DNA of 64,000 nt from Annona cherimola (lineage: Eukaryota; Streptophyta; Magnoliopsida; Magnoliales; Annonaceae), in NCBI GenBank assembly GCA_030490835.1, contig CM059971.1, forward strand, positions 55,104,012 through 55,168,011, given 5' to 3'. The notes below the pieces were generated by a model, which saw only the letters and a program-made list of their open reading frames with translations, had not been told where the DNA came from and did no database searches. This document shows positions 1-10,801 of this stretch, piece by piece. How positions within the stretch are numbered: position 1 is the first letter of the stretch; each line of letters starts with the position of its first letter. Both the position numbers and the translations under genes were made by a program.

Positions 1-146
1 TGTGAACTTCTATATGATCATAATTAATGGGATAAATATCCGATAAAACCCACCGTGTAATAGGGCAACAATCCTGATCACGTTTACCAATCAATACGAT
101 ATCGAGGTAAGGCTCAGGATGTGACGCTCGGGTCTGGGGCGCCACA
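1..146 (+). mobile_element. 3' end of a family-B gypsy-type LTR
   Basis: The window opens inside a long terminal repeat that ends with GGGGCGCCACA at 146. The stretch 65-146 (CAACAATCCTGATCACGTTT, then a GTAAGGCTCAGGATGTGACG block) is repeated in + sense at 58600-58690 and in reverse complement at 36440-36545, 45868-45985 and 62567-62680. These five sites define the giant-LTR family called B here. The position directly before a primer binding site makes this the 5' LTR of an element whose LTR start lies outside the window. The gypsy assignment rests on LTR style and primer site, since no pol of this family is present. Confidence 0.8.
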
Positions 147-151
147 GAGCT

Positions 152-163
152 TGGTATCAGAGC
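152..163 (+). other. Primer binding site for initiator tRNA-Met
   Basis: TGGTATCAGAGC matches the complement of the plant initiator tRNA-Met 3' end, the usual minus-strand primer of many plant LTR elements. It starts 5 bp after the LTR terminus CA at 146. The match stops after 12 bases (ATGG follows). Confidence 0.85.
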
Positions 164-362
164 ATGGATTGGTAAATAGGCGTGGAAAATTTCTAAGTAT
201 GGAAAATTTGAAGGAATATGATGAGATATGCATGATTACACATGATTATGTGGTAAATTAGATATGATTATATGATGATTAGGTATGCTTATAATATGAT
301 GGAATGCATGTCATATGATGATAAATTATGTTGCAATGCAATTTAATTGCTATGTTGTACAG

Positions 363-578
363 ATGGCGGATAGGGGTAAGCGGATGATGAGTACGGAGGA
401 GTTCAAAGAAGAGGAGGAGAGGAGACAACGAAAGGAAGAGAATATCAATAAATGGTGGGGGTCCCAGCACAACACCGCACCATTCCCAACAATTCCCCCA
501 GGGTTTTCACCTATACGCACTCATGATCACCTCAGGAAAGCTACCATGTCCCCTCAGGTCAACATAGACAAGATCTAG
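363..578 (+). CDS. Short ORF downstream of the primer site, unrecognised
   Basis: A 71-codon frame starts at the ATG at 363 (MADRGKRMM); an earlier in-frame ATG at 315 lies in low-complexity AT-rich leader and seems less likely. It begins with a highly charged Glu/Arg/Lys-rich segment and then becomes Pro/Thr-rich, ending at a TAG at 576. No zinc knuckle, gag helix pattern or protease motif is seen. Its place soon after the LTR and primer site suggests a decayed gag start or a leader ORF of a non-autonomous element. It may equally be noncoding. I do not recognise it. Confidence 0.25.
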   Translation: MADRGKRMMSTEEFKEEEERRQRKEENINKWWGSQHNTAPFPTIPPGFSPIRTHDHLRKATMSPQVNIDKI

Positions 579-1013
579 GAAAGCCCTCCAGTCATAAACC
601 TAGGGCACGAGTTCTACCAGGAACATACCTCGGAATTCCCCGGTCTCCCCGTGTTCCAACTGATAGAGTAGATCCGCAAGACCTCCAGGACTTTTGGGAA
701 AAGACTCAGGCACCCATACCCCTCGACGCTGGCCCATGGTACAGGTTTGTTGATATACTGAATTCCAGATGTTTTAGATATGTATGAATGAATGAGCATG
801 AGCTGAATGATGTGATATAATTGTGATTGAATTAATTGGTTGTGACCCTGTGATAATGAAATGTGTATGCAATGATTTAACGATGATTGTAAATGAAATG
901 CGTATATAATGATTTAATGTTAATTGAAAATGAAAAGTGTGCTGTTATATACTCAGATTAACACAATGGTGGAAACAAGAGTAGGATTAAGGAAAAATAA
1001 ATAAAAAGAGGTA
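579..1013 (+). other. Internal leader of the truncated family-B element, no gene
   Basis: After the short ORF the sequence turns AT-rich and repetitive in ATGATTTAA/AATGAAATG words (780-950). No domain is recognisable in any frame. It probably belongs to the same broken element. Confidence 0.4.
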
Positions 1014-1260
1014 GTGACAGAGGTTCCAAGCCAACATGAAGTTGGCGAATCTAGCCAACCTAAAAGAGGAAGGCTAGGGACACAAAATCAAAGGAACCAA
1101 CAAAGGTGGAATGATGAAAGCCCTGAACGGAATATGGAGGAGGAAATTGAGTCGAGGCACCTTTTGGGAAAGGACGGGAGCGTGAACCCAGAAGGACAAA
1201 ATCGTGCGGGCGAGGCCCAAAGCGGACAATACCTGCGATAGTAAGGGCCGGGGTGTTACA
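1014..1260 (+). repeat. Probable LTR remnant of another family
   Basis: The segment ends GGGCCGGGGTGTTACA at 1260, typical of a plant LTR 3' end, and holds the block AGGCCCAAAGCGGACAATAC (1216-1235). The same block occurs in reverse complement near 34446-34460 in another LTR remnant. Copia integrase sequence begins at the next base, so 1260/1261 is a clean insertion boundary. An open frame at 1014-1241 shows no known domain and is probably incidental. Confidence 0.45.
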
Positions 1261-1839
1261 AGAACTCCTCAACAAAACGAGGTAGTCAAAAGGAAGAATA
1301 GAGCGTGTGAAAGTACATGAAAGTAAATTATCTAAGAAATTTTGGAGTGAAGTTGTAAGTACAACTTATTATGTATTAAATTGAGTTACCATTAGATCAA
1401 TCTTGAAAAACACCTCTATGAGCTATGGAAAGGTAGAAAACCAAATATTTCATATTTTCATACTTTTGGTTACACTTGCTATGTATTGAACAATGAAAAA
1501 ATCAATTTATGAAAATTAGATGTCAAAAGTGATGAGGTAATATTTCTTGGATATTCGTCAAATAGCAAATCATATAGAATCTTTAATAAATCAAGTAGTA
1601 GAAGAATTCATTCATGTTGTATTTGATGAATTTAACCCAATTCCCAAGAAGAAGGATAAGCTAAGTGATGCAAATAATTTATCGAATAATTTTGAAAAGC
1701 TACAAGTGGAAAGCAAAAGGGAGAAGAACCAAAGCAAGATCAAAGCCTAGACAAGGAGGTAAGTGAAGGTAATGTTCCCTACAAACCTTTAAAGGATCTG
1801 AAATTCAAAAATAATCATCCAATTAAGCAAGTAATTGAT
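1261..1839 (+). pseudogene. SIRE-type copia integrase C-terminal part, decayed
   Basis: Conceptual translation begins with the copia integrase hallmark TPQQN...V.RKNR, which carries the last acidic-region motif, continues through the hinge (VTIRSILK, then DVKSDEVIFLGYSSNSKSYR) and reaches the variable stretch before RT (VPYKPLKDLKFKNNHPIKQV). Catalytic upstream parts are absent because the element starts at a breakpoint at 1261. Several stops and at least one frameshift are present. The reading stops at 1839 where a solo LTR is inserted; the protein resumes at 3450 with NIYEGVKIRGS. Copia assignment is firm, SIRE/Maximus lineage likely from the env-like region that follows pol. Confidence 0.8.
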
Positions 1840-1980
1840 TGTTGGAAACAATTAATGAAAAATATCCAAACCATGTGTTTTGATGATTAAACAACACAAT
1901 TTGAGTAAATATTAGCTACTAATCTATTTGTGTAATGTTTAAGGATATAAAAATAAGGTATGCAAAGAATAACAGATCAA

Positions 1981-2655
1981 GTTGATCTCCAAGTCGACTC
2001 AGACATCGACTTAGGCGAAGTCTATCCCGAAGTCGACTCCAGCAGCGACTTCAAATGACAATTCTTGGACAGCGTTGAAATTGAGGACTTGGACATACTG
2101 AAGTCGCAGATGAAGTCGACTCCACTTGCAACTTGGGTGAAGTCGCAGGCGAAGTCGACTCTAGTATCGACTTCAAGATGCAATTTCCTTCCAGCGTTGA
2201 AATTGGATTGCCAAGATTCTGAAGTCGCAACCGAAGTCGACTCCACATGCGACTTGGGTGAAGTCGCAGGCAAAGTCGACTCCAGCATCAACCTCAACTT
2301 GGTAGGGCAGATCTTCAAGATCAAATTGAAGGACAAGCCAATTTCAAGATAGACTTGAGTCAAATTGAAGATGAAGTCGACTCAAATTTTTCAACTTGAA
2401 TATATGAAGACTAATCCAAGTTTTAAGCAAGCAAGAGACACTTCAACAAAGATCAAACTGACTTGGCAAAAGAAAGAAGCCAAGTCGCACCCGAAGTCGA
2501 CTCCAAGATCGACTTGAAGACAAGTCTCAGACCAAGTCGACCCAGAGGACAGACTTGGAAACTGAAGAACAGCTGAAGTCGCACACGAAGTCGACTCCAG
2601 CATGCGACTTGGGTGAAGTTGCACACGAAGTCGACTCCACCTGCGACTTGGAGGC
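1981..2655 (+). repeat. Array of GTCGAC-centred dyads in the solo LTR U3
   Basis: Eleven GTCGAC sites lie in this stretch, mostly as AAGTCGACTC. The best-formed unit is 2222-2255: AAGTCGCA, six bases, GTCGAC, six bases, TGCGACTT, a near-symmetric 34-bp dyad. Neighbouring units vary in the arms. The array sits upstream of the TATA box, so it belongs to U3. Related arrays occur at 37626-38740 and, in minus sense, at 23570-24130. Confidence 0.85.
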
Positions 2656-2657
2656 GT

Positions 2658-2743
2658 AACGTTCGAATTTTTGAACGTTGGAACATTTATTACGCGCCAA
2701 CCACCTCTACAACGTTCAAAATTCTCCCTCCTCTATATATAGA
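2658..2743 (+). promoter_or_regulatory. Putative LTR promoter: AACGTTC dyad and TATA box
   Basis: AACGTTC (2658-2664) and GAACGTT (2673-2679) form a perfect dyad with an 8-bp spacer, followed by TTACGCGCCAACC (2690-2702) and the TATA box TATATATAGA at 2734-2743. The second solo LTR has the same order: GAACGTTGG, TACGCGCCACC, then TATAAAAAG at 38819-38827. Conservation of the order supports a promoter role; activity is inferred. Confidence 0.6.
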
Positions 2744-3094
2744 CACTTAAGAAAACGTGGATATACACAAGATAGAGCTGAAAAAGAGGAAAGAAGTGCT
2801 ACTAAGAGTTTCAATCCACTTTTCTCTACAATTGAGTGATCTATACACTTTCAAAGGAAGAACAAGCTTCAAAGTTGCTGTTTGCTTCAAAGCAATACGA
2901 TTCGTTGCTTTTACAAATTCTTCCTCGAGCTGAAACTTGCTACACAAATCTGTAAAGTGTAGATTTTTTCTATTTCATCTTGTTATTTGATTTTGGTGCT
3001 TGGTTTGAGTTCGGTGTTTCAAACCAAGATATAGCAAGTAGGGTTGTGATTGGAGTGTAACTCATCACCTACTTGTGTTGCTTGTTATACACGC

Positions 3095-3190
3095 CCCCTA
3101 GAGCTAGAATCTAGAAGAGAGCGGAGGCTCTGGTTGTATATGCCCCTAGAGCTAGAATCTAGAAGAGAGCAGAGACTCTAGTTATATTCG
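3095..3190 (+). repeat. 48-bp tandem duplication inside the solo LTR
   Basis: The block CCCCTAGAGCTAGAATCTAG plus flank begins at 3095 and again at 3143. The second solo LTR has the block once (near 39155), so the duplication is private to this copy or its lineage. Confidence 0.85.
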
Positions 3191-3444
3191 TGGAATACAT
3201 AGTAGAACCCAAGTCACAAGGGAGTGTGAGCTTGGAAGAGTGGAGTAGGGAAAGGTTGCCCGAACCACTATAAATCTTGTCTACTGTATTTCATTTTCGC
3301 TTTCATTATCTTATTGCTTTATATTTATTTCATTAAAGGGGCTTAAACTAAACCGGGGTAAAATCTCTAATTAAAGTTTTAAATTTTTAAATACCCAATT
3401 CACCCCTCCCCTCTTGGGTAATTGTCATTAACTCGGGACCAACA

Positions 3445-5035
3445 TTGATAACATATATGAAGGTGTAAAAATTAGAGGCTCAAGGCACGATATGTGTGGA
3501 CATTTTGCCTTTGTATCTAAAATAGAGTTAAATTCAGTTGATCAAGCTCTTAATGATGAAAATTGGATCATAGACATGCAGGAAGAGCCAAATCAACTTG
3601 AAAGGAATCAAGTATGACATCTAGTTCTTAGACCCAAACATTGCACAGTCATTGGTACCAAATGGGTCTTTAGGAACAAATTACATGAAAGTGGATTTGT
3701 TTTAAGAAAAAAGTTAAAGTCGTAGCCAAAGGGTATTCACAAGAGGAAATAATTAATTTTGAAGAATCATAGGCTCTAGTGACTAGATTAGAAGTCATAT
3801 GCATTCTATTAGCATTTGCATCTCATATGGGTTTCAAGCTGTTTCAAATGGATGTAAAAAGTCAATTTTTGAATGGATACCTTAATGAAGACCGTATGTT
3901 GAACGACCTCTTGATTTTGAAAATAAAAAGATCAATTTAAATTTGTATATAAGTTGACTAAAGCCTTGTATGGACTAAAATAGGCTCCAAGAGCTTAGTA
4001 TAAGAGCCTAACCAATTTTTGATTGACTATAAATTTCAAAGAGAAAAAGTTGATACTACCCTTTTCATTAAATACAAAGGAAAAGATATACTAATTGTTT
4101 AAATTTATGTTGATAATATTGTATTTTGTGCTATTAATGAATCTCTATGCCAAGAATTTTCTAAGCTTATGCAAAGTGAATTTGAAATGAGCATGATGGG
4201 CGAGTTCAATTTTTTCCTTGGACTGCAAATCAAGAAATTTAATGAAGGAATTTTTATAAATCAGTCCAAGTATGTCAATGAAATGCTCAAGAAATTTAGA
4301 ATGCATAATAGCGAAGGAGCAAATACACCAATGAGTTCAAACATCAAAATCAATAAGGATGCAAGAGGTAAACAAGTTGAATAAAAATTGTATAGGAGTA
4401 TGATAGGATATTTGTTGTAGTTGACTGCATCTAGACCAAATATAGTACTTAGTATTTGCATATGTTCTATATTTCAGCCATGTCCTAAAGAATCACATTT
4501 AATAAATGTGAAAAGAATTTTTAGATATTTGATTGACACTACCAATGTAGGGCTATGGTACCCTAAGTATTCAATACTTGGTCTAATCAGCTACTCAGAT
4601 GCGGATTTTACCAGTTACAAGGTAGATAGGAAAAGCACTAGTTGAACATGCTAATTTCTTGGAAACATGATGGTTTTATAGTTTTTAAGAAAATAAACCA
4701 GTGTTACTCTATCCATTACAGAAGCCAAATATATTGCCATTGGGAGCTGTTGTGCCCAATTGCTTTGGATAAGACAACAAATTAGAGATTATAGAATAGA
4801 TTACAAAGATATACCTATTAGATGTGACAATACGAGTGCCATTTTTCTAACTAAGAATCCCATATTGCATTCTAGAACCAAACACGTAGATATAAGATAT
4901 CATTTTATTAGAAAACATGTTAAAAATCATGATATTTATTTGAAATATATTAAAACAGAAGAACAAATTGTTGATATTTTTACTAAACCACTAGGAAATA
5001 ATTATTCTATAAAATTAGAAATGAAATGGGTATGA
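3445..5035 (+). pseudogene. SIRE-type copia reverse transcriptase and RNase H, decayed
   Basis: The polyprotein resumes after the solo LTR. RT begins near 3560 (NENWI.DMQEEPNQLERNQ), with TKWVFRNKL and VKVVAKGYSQEE, and the FQMDVKSQFLNGYL motif near 3845. The polymerase motif reads YVDN instead of YVDD near 4108, removing one catalytic aspartate. RNase H follows (GLISYSDADF; SITEAKYIAIGSC; CDNTSAIFLTKNPILHSRTK near 4818-4877) and pol ends at 5035. Stops and frameshifts occur at several places, including near 3614, 3705 and 3772. The last 91 codons (4760-5035) remain open. Confidence 0.9.
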
Positions 5036-5440
5036 TTGATATTGAAGCATGAAATTGATGTAAAATTACAAAAATTATTGCTAGACATGATGGATATGAC
5101 TATTATGACTATTAAATTGATTTGCTTGTATGAAATAAGTTGAATGGGTAGGACTTAGAGCACATTTATACTTGGGTAAGTGAAGCCAGGTCAACTCCAT
5201 TCATCTTGAGTCAACTTCGGATGAGCGAAGTCGACTCCGAATCCGACTTAGGGTTCGAAGTCGACTTCGCGGGTGTCGATTTGGTCGGCCTTCTTTTAGA
5301 CGCTAACGGCCGTCTCCCTTCATTTCTCTCTTCCCATTTCCAATCTAGCTCCATTTCCTCTTCTTTCAAGCTCGAAATCACCAAATCTAGCTATCCCATC
5401 ATTTGTTCATCAAACTTCCAAGTTCCATCTGATCCACATA
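5036..5440 (+). other. Pol-env intergenic leader with GTCGAC motifs
   Basis: This leader separates pol from the env-like ORF. From 5200 to 5290 it carries AAGTCGACTCC and GAAGTCGACTTCG, the same words that make up the dyad arrays of SIRE LTRs. The matching leader of the minus-strand element (44300-44410) has the same feature. A pyrimidine-rich stretch (5310-5360) precedes the next start codon. Confidence 0.6.
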
Positions 5441-5735
5441 ATGGCACCTAAAGTGATTTCAAAACTAAGTAAACTTCTCGTCTCAAGACCCTCCAAATCC
5501 AACACAAGGGAGGACGTGTCTAGATGGCAACTGACGTCATCCAAGCGTGCTAGGGATGAAGCCACGACATCTATGGGTCGTTGGGTTAGATTCCATGAAG
5601 GTAATCCCTCCATCTTAGTGCTAAGAGAAGAATCAAATTTGGAATCCAATGAGAGTATGGAAGTTATGGGAAAAAAAGGAACCCCAGCTCCAAAGGGTCA
5701 AGTTCTTAAAATGCCTGTGAAATATTTTCAAATTG
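5441..5735 (+). pseudogene. N-terminal part of a SIRE env-like ORF
   Basis: The frame starts MAPK at 5441 and runs about 100 codons with a Ser/Arg-rich N-terminus and the block KRARDEATTSMGRWVRFHEG. The minus-strand element at 36339-36000 starts likewise (MAPKQV) and contains a matching KRLRDEATMF...GFQEGN block. Third ORFs of this kind after pol are known from SIRE/Maximus elements; their role is unproven. The frame is cut near 5735, where the sequence changes to the 3' end of a Tat-like gypsy element. No signal peptide or membrane segment is visible in the remaining part. Confidence 0.6.
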
Positions 5736-6130
5736 AGCATTGCTCGGGACTAAACATTTAAGTTAGGAGGTGTGATAACTCTATGAAAATAGAGTTATCA
5801 ATGCTCATTTTGTACTAATTTGGAATGTTAGTTTAAGAGAAATATATAAATTTGCATAGGTTTTGCATTAGTTTTCATCATTCGGGTAATTCTTGCATCT
5901 TGTTTGATTTTTGTGCAATTTAGGTTACATCTGGCTTAAATTCATCTCATTTTAGTTGTTTTAGTTTCCTTTGATCATTCAAGAATATATTTACTTGTTT
6001 CACTCCTTTGTTGTAGGAAACAGAAAGCAATTTCCTTGTAATTTTGAGCCAAAAAGAGGATGAAATAAGGAAAACTACTTGAAGTTGTCAAACTATGCAA
6101 TGCTGTCTCCAGCAGCATGGAGGTTGCGGC
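5736..6130 (+). mobile_element. 3' end of a Tat-like gypsy: polypurine tract and LTR start
   Basis: The sequence GCTCGGGACTAAACATTTAA then TAGGAGG (5764-5770) resembles the end of plant Tat-group elements, in which a purine tract directly precedes the LTR. The LTR starts TGTGATAACT at 5771. Similarity to typical LTR sequence fades near 6130, where a GC-richer segment begins (GCGGCCACAAAGGCAAGTG). There is no 3' boundary or TSD, so the LTR is truncated. Confidence 0.6.
5773..5800 (+). other. 12-bp perfect hairpin with GAAA loop at the LTR start
   Basis: TGATAACTCTAT (5773-5784), loop GAAA, then ATAGAGTTATCA (5789-5800) pair perfectly. It lies at the extreme 5' end of the LTR, so it would be in the 3' untranslated end of the element RNA. 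A GAAA loop is a stable GNRA tetraloop in RNA. Confidence 0.85.
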
Positions 6131-9000
6131 CACAAAGGCAAGTGTGTGTAGATTGCCACATGTGCGAGCTCTATAATGAAGTTTTATGCTATTAGTGTTC
6201 ACAAAAATGAGATAAGCAAAATAATCAACAATTGAGATATCTTCAAAATATTTAAAATATATAAATAAGGTAAAGATAGTCAATAAACTACAAAACCCCT
6301 GACATAAATCCACTAGTTCTAGTTTTATGTCTCCTCCTCTACTTAGTCAGCCTATATGTCAAATCATGAGGACTTTTTAAGATGCAACATAAGTTCTAGT
6401 TTTATCAATTTAGTTCTTCTTTCAAAATGACTTGTTTTTAAGACCATTAAAAGTAAATATCAAATCAATTCTTCTTTCAAATGACTTCTTTTTAACACCC
6501 TTACACTTACTCATTTTTCTTTTTTTTTGTTATAGCCTACTATTACTTTTAGTACTCTTTTTAACCAAGTCCTGCTCATTCCCCTCACCGTATTTTAAAA
6601 TATTTGGAATTTTATTTTTCTTAATTCCTTCACTTCAACCTATGTAACTTAGAGATTAGGGTTGAGAAATAAATAAGTCAAGGCTCAAAATGGGATACTA
6701 TGTTTACACTATAATTGCTTTGTTTCATAGAGATTTCTCTAATCATTTTCAATAACCAGACTAGCATAAGTTTGAGTTTCGAAAACTCCTATAACCAAAA
6801 ATTCAAATTTTAATAGAACATGTGAATGTTCATGCATTCTCTTTTTTTTGAGATTTTCTATTGGATTAGACTTCAAAAAATTTTGTAGTAGGTTGGCTTA
6901 ATGGGTGTTAATAATGACGGCCTTAAAAGACTCAATATTGGGTTGCAACAAGTTGTTGAACATCAACCAGGTAGGTTATGACTTGTGGCTCATAGAATAA
7001 ATTGCCTTTGACATCAAATTTTCATTCACACACTAGGCGCCTCGATGGCTTTAATAAATAAATCAAGTGAGAGTTAATTATCAATTTTATGCCAATGGGA
7101 ATTAATCGTCAATTGTATACATGTAACTTTCTTGATTTTTTGATAAGTCATCTATAAATAACTTGATAAGCACATACCTAGATGAATATTTGAACTTGGA
7201 ACTCATGAAAAACATGTTACTTGTTTTTAAAAAGTATGAGAGAGCATATCTTTTGTAATATTTCACACGATAAATCAAATTCATAGTAATTCCTCTACAA
7301 CAAGAACATATTAATAAGAACTGAGTAGCTCAAAACAGGCAGGGGTATTGATATTATTATAACAATGCATAAGAATTTTTAATATATGTTTCATATTTAA
7401 ATCAAATTAAAGATAACTTAGTATATAAAATATATGTCTCATATAAATTTTATTTACACTTTTATCAAATATTTCATTTATTTTGAATTTTATTTCAAAT
7501 ATGTATTTTTAAATTTTAATATCTGGACATAATCAAATGGGGCTAATTTTTGGAGCCCACCATCATCATAATCGATTAACAATGAATAGGTTCATTTGAT
7601 CAACATATTATTTAGTATCCATATACATGTTTTTAGAATATTTTTATTTTATTTTATATTTTATACTGAATTTATTCTAGAATGTAGCATGGGATGTTCC
7701 GAATGGACAGATTTTTGTGCGGTCCACTTTTGGTCATGAAACATTCATGATTTGACCAATCCAATTAGGGTCCATTAATCTACATGATGTAAATAAGTTA
7801 AGTAAAATTTTTAAGAGCATTTGATTTAGTTTAATATTTTATCTTTAATTTATTTTTGGAAACAATAGCATGAGATGTTTGAATGCGAGACAGATTCTTG
7901 TGGGGTCCATTTTCATCATCGAATGATCATGAACTACTTGATATAAATAAATTTTAGGAATATAAATTAGTATACAATTTATAAAAAATTCTTGTAGTAT
8001 TCACGTACTTTGGATCATCAAATCAATGATGAAATCGTCAATCCAATTACCATGATTATGTTATCACTAAACAGCTTTATTGGTTCACTTTATATAAAAA
8101 TTTGATCATAATATTTCTATCAAAGAGGGAATTAGATCTACAAATCTCAATTTAAAGAAAATTTGTACTTGATCTTGGCTATCCAAGTGGGTCCACCTCT
8201 ATCGTCTTCTTCTTCCTTTTTCTCTCTTTCTTTTTTGTCACCACTTAGAAACTTGTAAAATGGTAAATGACCAATAGAAAATTTCAAATTTAGTTAAAAT
8301 TAAAATTTAACTTATTTAGGTATTTGGTATATTTAGTAAATTTTATCTTTTAGGTTCACTTGATATAATAAAATATACCATCAAAAAATATATTAATAAG
8401 ATAGATTATCTTATTTTTAGTAGAAGAAAATGGATAAGGTTCATCCAAATATGCCATCTCTTTCAATAATTGTAAATTGACCTCATGTTTAATATTTTCA
8501 TTTTTCATATAGTTTATGTACTCTAAATAAGTCATTCTTTCTTATTAGGTTAAATTGCAAACTCATATAAAACTCAAAGTGTCCATCATTTAAACCTCAA
8601 ATTGATGTCACTTTTCCTAAAAACAACTTTTGTTTATACTCTTTTTAATATTGCAAACTTATCTTTTAGTCTCTCCTCTTTATAAAAATTGCCCTTTTAA
8701 GCAAACTTTTATAAATTGAAATATTACCCTTTTCTCTTCCTAGTTTACCAAATAAATATAAGATTTCCATCTATTGCAAATTCACTGTAGTTTTCACTAA
8801 TTAATTTATCTTTTAAGCTTTCCATGTATCCCTCTCTAATATAAAAAAAATAAAATCAACTATGAAACTTAGGTTCTAGACAAATCCTCAGTGACGGCTT
8901 TAAACAGCAATATTATGCATCCATCAATTTAAATGCTCTAAGATAAAAAATAGAGAACACTAAATTCAGACGACAGTTATTCCTAAATTTCAATATATTT
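6131..9000. other. AT-rich region without a recognisable gene
   Basis: No open frame shows a known domain. At 6560-6700 the words ACCAAGTCCTGCTCATTCCC and CTCACCGTATTTTAAAATAT resemble 32975-33020 of the minus-strand Athila-type element, so a degraded piece of the same family is likely there. The segment 7684-7960 has a diverged duplication. The rest is AT-rich sequence in which I see nothing specific. Confidence 0.5.
7684..7960. repeat. Diverged tandem duplication, period about 181 bp
   Basis: GTAGCATGGGATGTTCCGAA with GGACAGATTTTTGTGCGGTC (from 7684) recurs as ATAGCATGAGATGTTTGAAT with AGACAGATTCTTGTGGGGTC (from 7865), each followed by CATGATT/CATGAAC words. The copies are clearly related but far from identical. 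Confidence 0.55.
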
Positions 9001-9530
9001 AGCGTATTATTGAAAATCAATATGAAGAACCTACAATAAAAGTAGAAAGTTCTATAGAACAAGTACTAAATCTTGAATTAAAGGATATGAGAAGAAAAAG
9101 GCAAAAGGCTCTTGCTTTTTTTCGTGAGTGAGTGGAAGAAATTTTTTTATGAAGATATAGTAGCAAAAACTTCTCATAAAAGCTTGGACTATCCTAAAAA
9201 AGAACTTTCAAGGTGTCGAACATGCCAAAGCTAGTGGCTTGAAAATCTTAAAAGTTAACTTAGAAAATCTCAAGATGAAGACTTCAATCAAAATAGGGGA
9301 GGTAATCACAGATATGGATGTGACCATGGTTGAGGTCTCAATCAAGTGCCAAGGTAAATTTGAGGAAGAAGAAACTATGACAAAATAGATAGGTCTCATA
9401 TCTAATGTTTTAATTGTGGCAAATTTGATACTTGATTTTGCAATTATCTTATTAAATGTCAACAAACTAAGTCAAAGAATGTATCTCAAATAATTTTGTT
9501 TGATTTTGTGAAAATCATAGTATCAAGCAC
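9001..9530 (+). pseudogene. Tork-type copia gag remnant
   Basis: Translation gives SIEQVLNLELKDMRRKRQKA, similar to the C-terminal part of copia gag, then a degraded zinc knuckle near 9405-9445 (CFNCGKF, a stop, then CNYLIKCQQTKSKN). In a working gag this CCHC knuckle binds element RNA in the capsid. The histidine is lost and stops interrupt all frames. No 5' LTR or primer site is recognisable upstream. Confidence 0.55.
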
Positions 9531-10801
9531 TAGTTGACTATGGCGTATACTTCACAGCAAAATGGGGCTAAAAACTAAATAATTTTGAATATGGGAAGGA
9601 GTTTGCTGAAAATAAAGTCATTACCAAAATATTTTGGGCATAAGTTGTAAAATGGAGTGATCATATCCTAAACATGTATGCAATAAAAATTGTAAGAAAT
9701 ATGATACCATAAGAAGCATGAAGTGGATACAAGCCAAATGCAATACATCTTAAAGTTTTTGGTTGTATTGCTTATACTCATTTTCTTAATGAGAAAAGGA
9801 AGAAATTAAATGATAAAAGCAAAGTATGTATCTTTATTGGATACAGTGATAATTCTAAACTTATCGGCTTTATAAACGAAGAATTAACAAGATTATGAAT
9901 AGTGGAGATATGATTTTTGTTGAACAAAAGCTTTTTAATGGGTAGAAAATATAGAACAATTAATTCCTCTAGTATCCGTAAAAATGAAGAAAGACAATAG
10001 AAAGAAGCAAAATACAAGATGCAGCTATTTTACCAACAAGGTAGGAATTAGTAGATGGCATGGCTTCACCAAGTACTAATATGGCAACTACTAGACCTTG
10101 AAGACTACAATGATACAGTTTGTGGTAAACAATGATAATGGCGATGATGATATTGATAGAAATTGATAATAAAACTTCACATGTATACATCGTTTTCTTT
10201 ATAAGTCTAATCTAGTAGAATATAAAAGTACTGCAGGACATGAAAAATAGCTAAATGTAATGCAAGAAGAAATAAACTCAGTAAAAAAGAATATCATATG
10301 GGAATTGGCTGACCATCTTAAAGGACATAAATCCATTAGTGTAAAGTGGATTTATAGAACAAAAGCTAATGTAATTAGCGAAGTGAAAAATTACAAAGTT
10401 AATGTTAAGGGCTACAACAAAAATTTAGAATTGACTAGGATGAAATCTTTGCACTTCTAACTGGATAAGAAATAGTTAGGTTAGTTCTATCACCAGCAGC
10501 TCAAAATTTATGGTTTATTATTTAGTTAGATAAAGAATTTGTTTTGTTGGATAGAGATTTATTTGAAGAGTTATATGTGAAAGTAGAACTGCCCAATAGT
10601 TTTATAAAATCAGAAACTAAAACCAAGGTGTATAGATTGAAAATGCTTTGTATGGTTTGAAGCAAGCCACTAAGTATGATATAGTCACATTGACTCTAAC
10701 TTTTAAAATATGGGATTTATTAAATTTCCATATGAACATACTTTTATGTGAAATACAAAAAAAAGTGAAATTTTTTTGATAGTTTGCTTGTATATGGATG
10801 A
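9531..10801 (+). pseudogene. Tork-type copia integrase hinge and RT N-terminal part
   Basis: Near 9723-9890 the frame reads SGYKPNAIHLKVFGCIAYTH and KLNDKSKVCIFIGYSDNSK, the copia integrase C-terminal region. Protease and most of the integrase core are missing, indicating an internal deletion around 9530-9700. RT begins near 10260 (MQEEINSVKKNIIWELADHL, then KGHKSISVKWIYRTK) and continues with stops and frameshifts to the YMD of the polymerase motif at 10791-10801, where a SINE is inserted. Confidence 0.75.

Larger units (their letters stand above)
1840..3444 (+). mobile_element. Solo LTR of a SIRE/Maximus-type copia element
   Basis: A 1605-bp LTR starts TGTTGGAAAC and ends CGGGACCAACA, with a perfect 5-bp target duplication TTGAT at 1835-1839 and 3445-3449. 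Removing the LTR and one TSD copy restores the reading of the copia pol it interrupts. In order it holds a GTCGAC-rich dyad array (1981-2655), a dyad and TATA box (2658-2743), and conserved CTAGAGCTAGAATCTAGAAG blocks. A second full copy lies at 37495-39460. No primer site or internal sequence is attached, so this is a true solo LTR left by intra-element recombination. Confidence 0.95.
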
